This document shows positions 38,545 through 40,156 of a stretch of DNA of 40,156 bases, in pieces. The stretch's first letter is position 1. The number at the start of each line of letters is the position of its first letter. The notes beneath the pieces are model-generated. The model saw only the letters and a program-made list of their open reading frames with translations, was not told the DNA's origin and made no database searches. The DNA comes from CAZMUQ01 sp964569845 (GTDB lineage: Archaea > Thermoproteota > Bathyarchaeia > Hecatellales > Hecatellaceae), in the NCBI GenBank assembly GCA_964569845.1, contig CAZMUQ010000010.1, positions 1 to 40,156 of the forward strand, in the 5' to 3' direction. Made by a program: the position numbers and the translations under genes.

Positions 38545-39417
38545 CTAACCATGTGTTTTACCTTCAATTTTATTTATAAGCTTCGTTGGGCGGATCCTCC
38601 TATAAATTGAGCCTATAGATGTTGCTGAAAAACCTTGAGCAATAGCTATAAGTTCAAGAAGATTTATGCATGGAATATCATAGATTAGGCCTTCATCTTT
38701 AAGTTTAAGCTGAGCCATTTCAAGCTGATTTAAACATGCTGGACAAACTAAAACAATACAATCAGCACCAGCTGACTTAATCTCATCAAGCTTAACCTTA
38801 CTTCTTTCCCTATAAGCAAAATCTAAGTTTAGGAAGCTTGTTGGAAAACCACAACAGATTCTTTCACTTTTATATGGGATAACTTGGCAACCTATTACTT
38901 CAGCTATTTTTTTAAGTTTTTCAGGCAGGTTTAACTCATCAAACTTTCTAAGCTTACAACCTGGTTGAAGACAAATTTTAATATTTGTTAAAGGCTTAAC
39001 AATTGTTTCCTCCAACTTTTTTAAACCTACATCATCATACAAAACCTCTAAAACATTTTTAACTTTAACTTTACCAGCATACTCTAAACCATAATTTGAA
39101 AGTATCTGGTTAACTTTTTCATTTACCTCTTTATTCTCCTTTAAAATTTTTTTAGCCTCCATTAAAGTTTCAAAGCAACCACTACAAACAGCAAAAACAT
39201 CATAACCAAGCTTTTCTACTAAAGCTAAGTTTCTAGCAGCTAATGTAATCCACATTAATTCATCAGCAATTCTTGGGATATCGGTTGGAGGGCAGCAAGA
39301 AGCACCTTCAATATCATGAATTACGATACCAAGTTTTCCAAAAACTTTTCTAGTGGCAGATTCAACATAAGGTTGAAATGATGGAATTAAGCATCCAAGG
39401 AAAAACGAGTATTCCAA
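38545..39417 (-). CDS. HdrB-like CCG-domain protein
   Basis: The 290-aa protein is of the heterodisulfide reductase subunit B type with two CCG domains, each able to bind a noncubane [4Fe-4S] cluster. The first has 'FFLGCLIPSFQPYVES' (near 5), 'ASCCPPTD' (near 40) and 'VCSGCFETL' (near 77). The second has 'CLQPGCKLRKF' (near 149), 'RICCGFPTS' (near 187) and 'VCPACLNQ' (near 224). The first CCG is CCP and the second CCG is complete. Classical HdrB reduces CoM-S-S-CoB, while relatives handle other disulfides. It follows an HdrC-like fragment by 23 bp and precedes the hydrogenase membrane genes by 12 bp. Confidence 0.92.
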   Translation of the reverse strand: MEYSFFLGCLIPSFQPYVESATRKVFGKLGIVIHDIEGASCCPPTDIPRIADELMWITLAARNLALVEKLGYDVFAVCSGCFETLMEAKKILKENKEVNEKVNQILSNYGLEYAGKVKVKNVLEVLYDDVGLKKLEETIVKPLTNIKICLQPGCKLRKFDELNLPEKLKKIAEVIGCQVIPYKSERICCGFPTSFLNLDFAYRERSKVKLDEIKSAGADCIVLVCPACLNQLEMAQLKLKDEGLIYDIPCINLLELIAIAQGFSATSIGSIYRRIRPTKLINKIEGKTHG

Positions 39418-39440
39418 CTTTAAATTTTCATCCTCCTTAC

Positions 39441-39731
39441 TTAGTATTTTAACTTCCTTTTCTCCAGGTCAAAACCAATTTTTTTATCAAACATTAATTT
39501 TTTAGCAATATCCTGGATCTGTTTAATCGCAAACTCATGTTTGTATGCTGTTGGGGGGATATCAGATAAGCCAATTTTAACCCTTCTACCCTTCCACATA
39601 TCAACAAACTCCTGAACATGACCAATTGAAAGAATATTTGATATTGAAATTCTAAATTGGGGAGGAAGAAAACCTTTAAGGTCCTTCCTTAAAGGATAAA
39701 ATTGCAGGTTCTCTTCCACTTTATCCCCCAT
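39441..39731 (-). CDS. Cysteine-free HdrC C-terminal-domain protein
   Basis: The 96-aa protein lacks any cysteine, yet its whole length matches the tail of HdrC after the iron-sulfur region. Shared points in order are 'KGFLPPQFRISISNILSIGH', 'DMWKGRRVKIGLSDIPPT' and 'FDKKIGFDLEKRKLK', as recalled for methanogen HdrC ('GFxxP...TGH', 'RxxxGLxxxPPT', 'FDxxIGxxxExxxL'). The N-terminal two-cluster ferredoxin domain is absent. A stop lies three codons before the ATG and no cysteine-rich frame precedes it. So the HdrB partner is truncated, perhaps kept as a docking or structural piece. It is the first gene of the hydrogenase operon. Confidence 0.75.
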   Translation of the reverse strand: MGDKVEENLQFYPLRKDLKGFLPPQFRISISNILSIGHVQEFVDMWKGRRVKIGLSDIPPTAYKHEFAIKQIQDIAKKLMFDKKIGFDLEKRKLKY

Positions 39732-39790
39732 TCTAAGTCATACCCCAACCAAAAATCTACGAAAAATTTCTTTAAAGAATTAACTCTAAT

Positions 39791-39803
39791 AAGTATATAA
39801 AAA
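39791..39803 (-). promoter_or_regulatory. Candidate TATA box of the hdr-hydrogenase operon
   Basis: The minus strand reads TTTTTATATACTT about 60 nt upstream of the ATG at 39731, a good archaeal TATA match. The 216-bp divergent region 39732-39947 contains no gene that I can see. Confidence 0.4.
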
Positions 39804-39947
39804 TTTCCATGCAAAAATTTTTACATAACATTCTCAAATGGAAGAGAAGAAATTGTCTATAAGTAAAGAAGATTAGCAAAATATTTTTAATCTGATAGCT
39901 TAGTGTGGATTAGTAGCAAATATAGAAAAATTTGAGGGGGAATTAAA

Positions 39948-40156
39948 ATGGTTGTTTTAGATGGTTATGAATTCCCTGAAGACTTATATTACACGCCTGA
40001 AGATGGTGTTGGAAATTCGTGGGCAAGAATTGAAAGTGATGGAAGCGTAACAGTAGGGATTGATGATTTCTTTCAAAAACAGGCAAAAACCATAAGATAC
40101 GTTGACCTCCCATTTGAGGGAGATAAGGTTGAGCAGGGTAAAGCTTTTGCAACCCT
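39948..40156 (+). CDS. Glycine cleavage H-like (lipoyl-carrier) protein, 3'-truncated by the window edge
   Basis: The first 69 residues are present: 'FPEDLYYTPEDGVGNSWARI' then 'DGSVTVGIDDFFQKQAKTIR' and 'VDLPFEGDKVEQGKAFAT'. This matches the GcvH fold (D-x-x-x-Y...h-WhRhExDGxVTVGITDFAQ-...-hx-hxLPxxGxxhxxGxxhA). The lipoyl-lysine segment lies beyond the edge and cannot be checked. ATG 39948 follows TGAGGGGG with 7 nt spacing. It is divergent from the HdrC/HdrB/hydrogenase operon. GcvH-like proteins beside hdr genes are known in sulfur-oxidising Hdr-like systems as lipoate-binding partners. Confidence 0.85.
   Translation, partial: MVVLDGYEFPEDLYYTPEDGVGNSWARIESDGSVTVGIDDFFQKQAKTIRYVDLPFEGDKVEQGKAFAT

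Noticed and set aside
1..40156. CRISPR arrays, rRNA genes, insertion sequences
   Set aside because: No regularly spaced repeats, rRNA-like sequence or transposase gene with terminal repeats was seen by eye on either strand.

Overview
The window is low-GC archaeal DNA. The archaeal markers are an archaellum (arl/fla) gene set with ArlH, ArlI and ArlJ, a type IV pilin-like archaellin with a class III signal peptide, CheF-like adaptors, purine-rich BRE/TATA-type promoters and many GTG/TTG starts behind GGAGG/GGTGG ribosome-binding sites. The mix of genes (group 4 [NiFe] hydrogenase with HdrB, F420-type LLM oxidoreductase, MetF-like protein, TRAP and Tat systems, archaellum, full chemotaxis set) would fit a motile anaerobic archaeon of the Bathyarchaeia type. 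That placement is inference.

Layout. (1) 1-971 is probably the end of an integrated element: a ParB-like gene that runs off the left edge, a 42-codon ORF that reads into a 25-bp 3' fragment of a tRNA gene (941-965, an attachment-site copy), then chromosome. (2) 972-6474 is chromosomal: a decayed retropepsin-like gene, a TauE/SafE exporter, a stand-alone Lrp-type sensor domain, a MetF-like TIM barrel, a cobalt/nickel-type ECF ATPase behind a truncated and frameshifted EcfT, deoC, and an F420-dependent LLM oxidoreductase. (3) 6487-10898 (minus) is tatC-tatA-dctP-dctQ-dctM, in which the TRAP binding protein carries a twin-arginine signal. (4) 11099-12148 is a UPF0282-type metallo-beta-lactamase-fold protein.

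(5) 12145-31582 is a motility and taxis island. A minus-strand operon (19441 to 12145) encodes a 60-aa coiled coil, a MinD/ParA-type ATPase, an ArlC/D/E-like protein, ArlH, ArlI, ArlJ and an unrecognised 404-aa membrane protein. A divergent plus-strand operon (19603 to 26723) encodes a soluble chemoreceptor, CheW, CheY, CheB, CheA, CheC, CheD and CheR. Beyond it lie a V4R-like protein, a CheF-like adaptor and an extra ArlG-like protein (minus), then the archaellin ArlB, an AbrB-type regulator, ArlG and ArlF (plus), and a second CheF-like protein (minus). The archaellum genes are therefore split into two blocks on either side of the che operon. CheA/CheW/receptor would signal through CheY, and the CheF-like proteins would couple CheY to the ArlCDE-H-I-J motor. 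CheB, CheR, CheC and CheD would handle adaptation.

(6) 31705-39731 (minus) is a compact operon for a group 4 membrane-bound [NiFe] hydrogenase. It holds one antiporter-like subunit, HycD/NuoH-, HyfE-, HycE/NuoCD-, NuoI- and NuoB-like subunits, an 83-aa unknown and a polyferredoxin. It is headed by an HdrB-like protein and a cysteine-free piece of HdrC. (7) A divergent, partial glycine-cleavage-H-like gene runs off the right edge.

The points most worth following are the MinD-like ATPase and unknown membrane protein in the arl operon, the HdrB/HdrC-fragment/hydrogenase arrangement, the slippery A_AAA_AAG frameshift and NikR-like operator at the ECF remnant, the cheC gene without a canonical start, and the att site with an apparent int(N) fragment.
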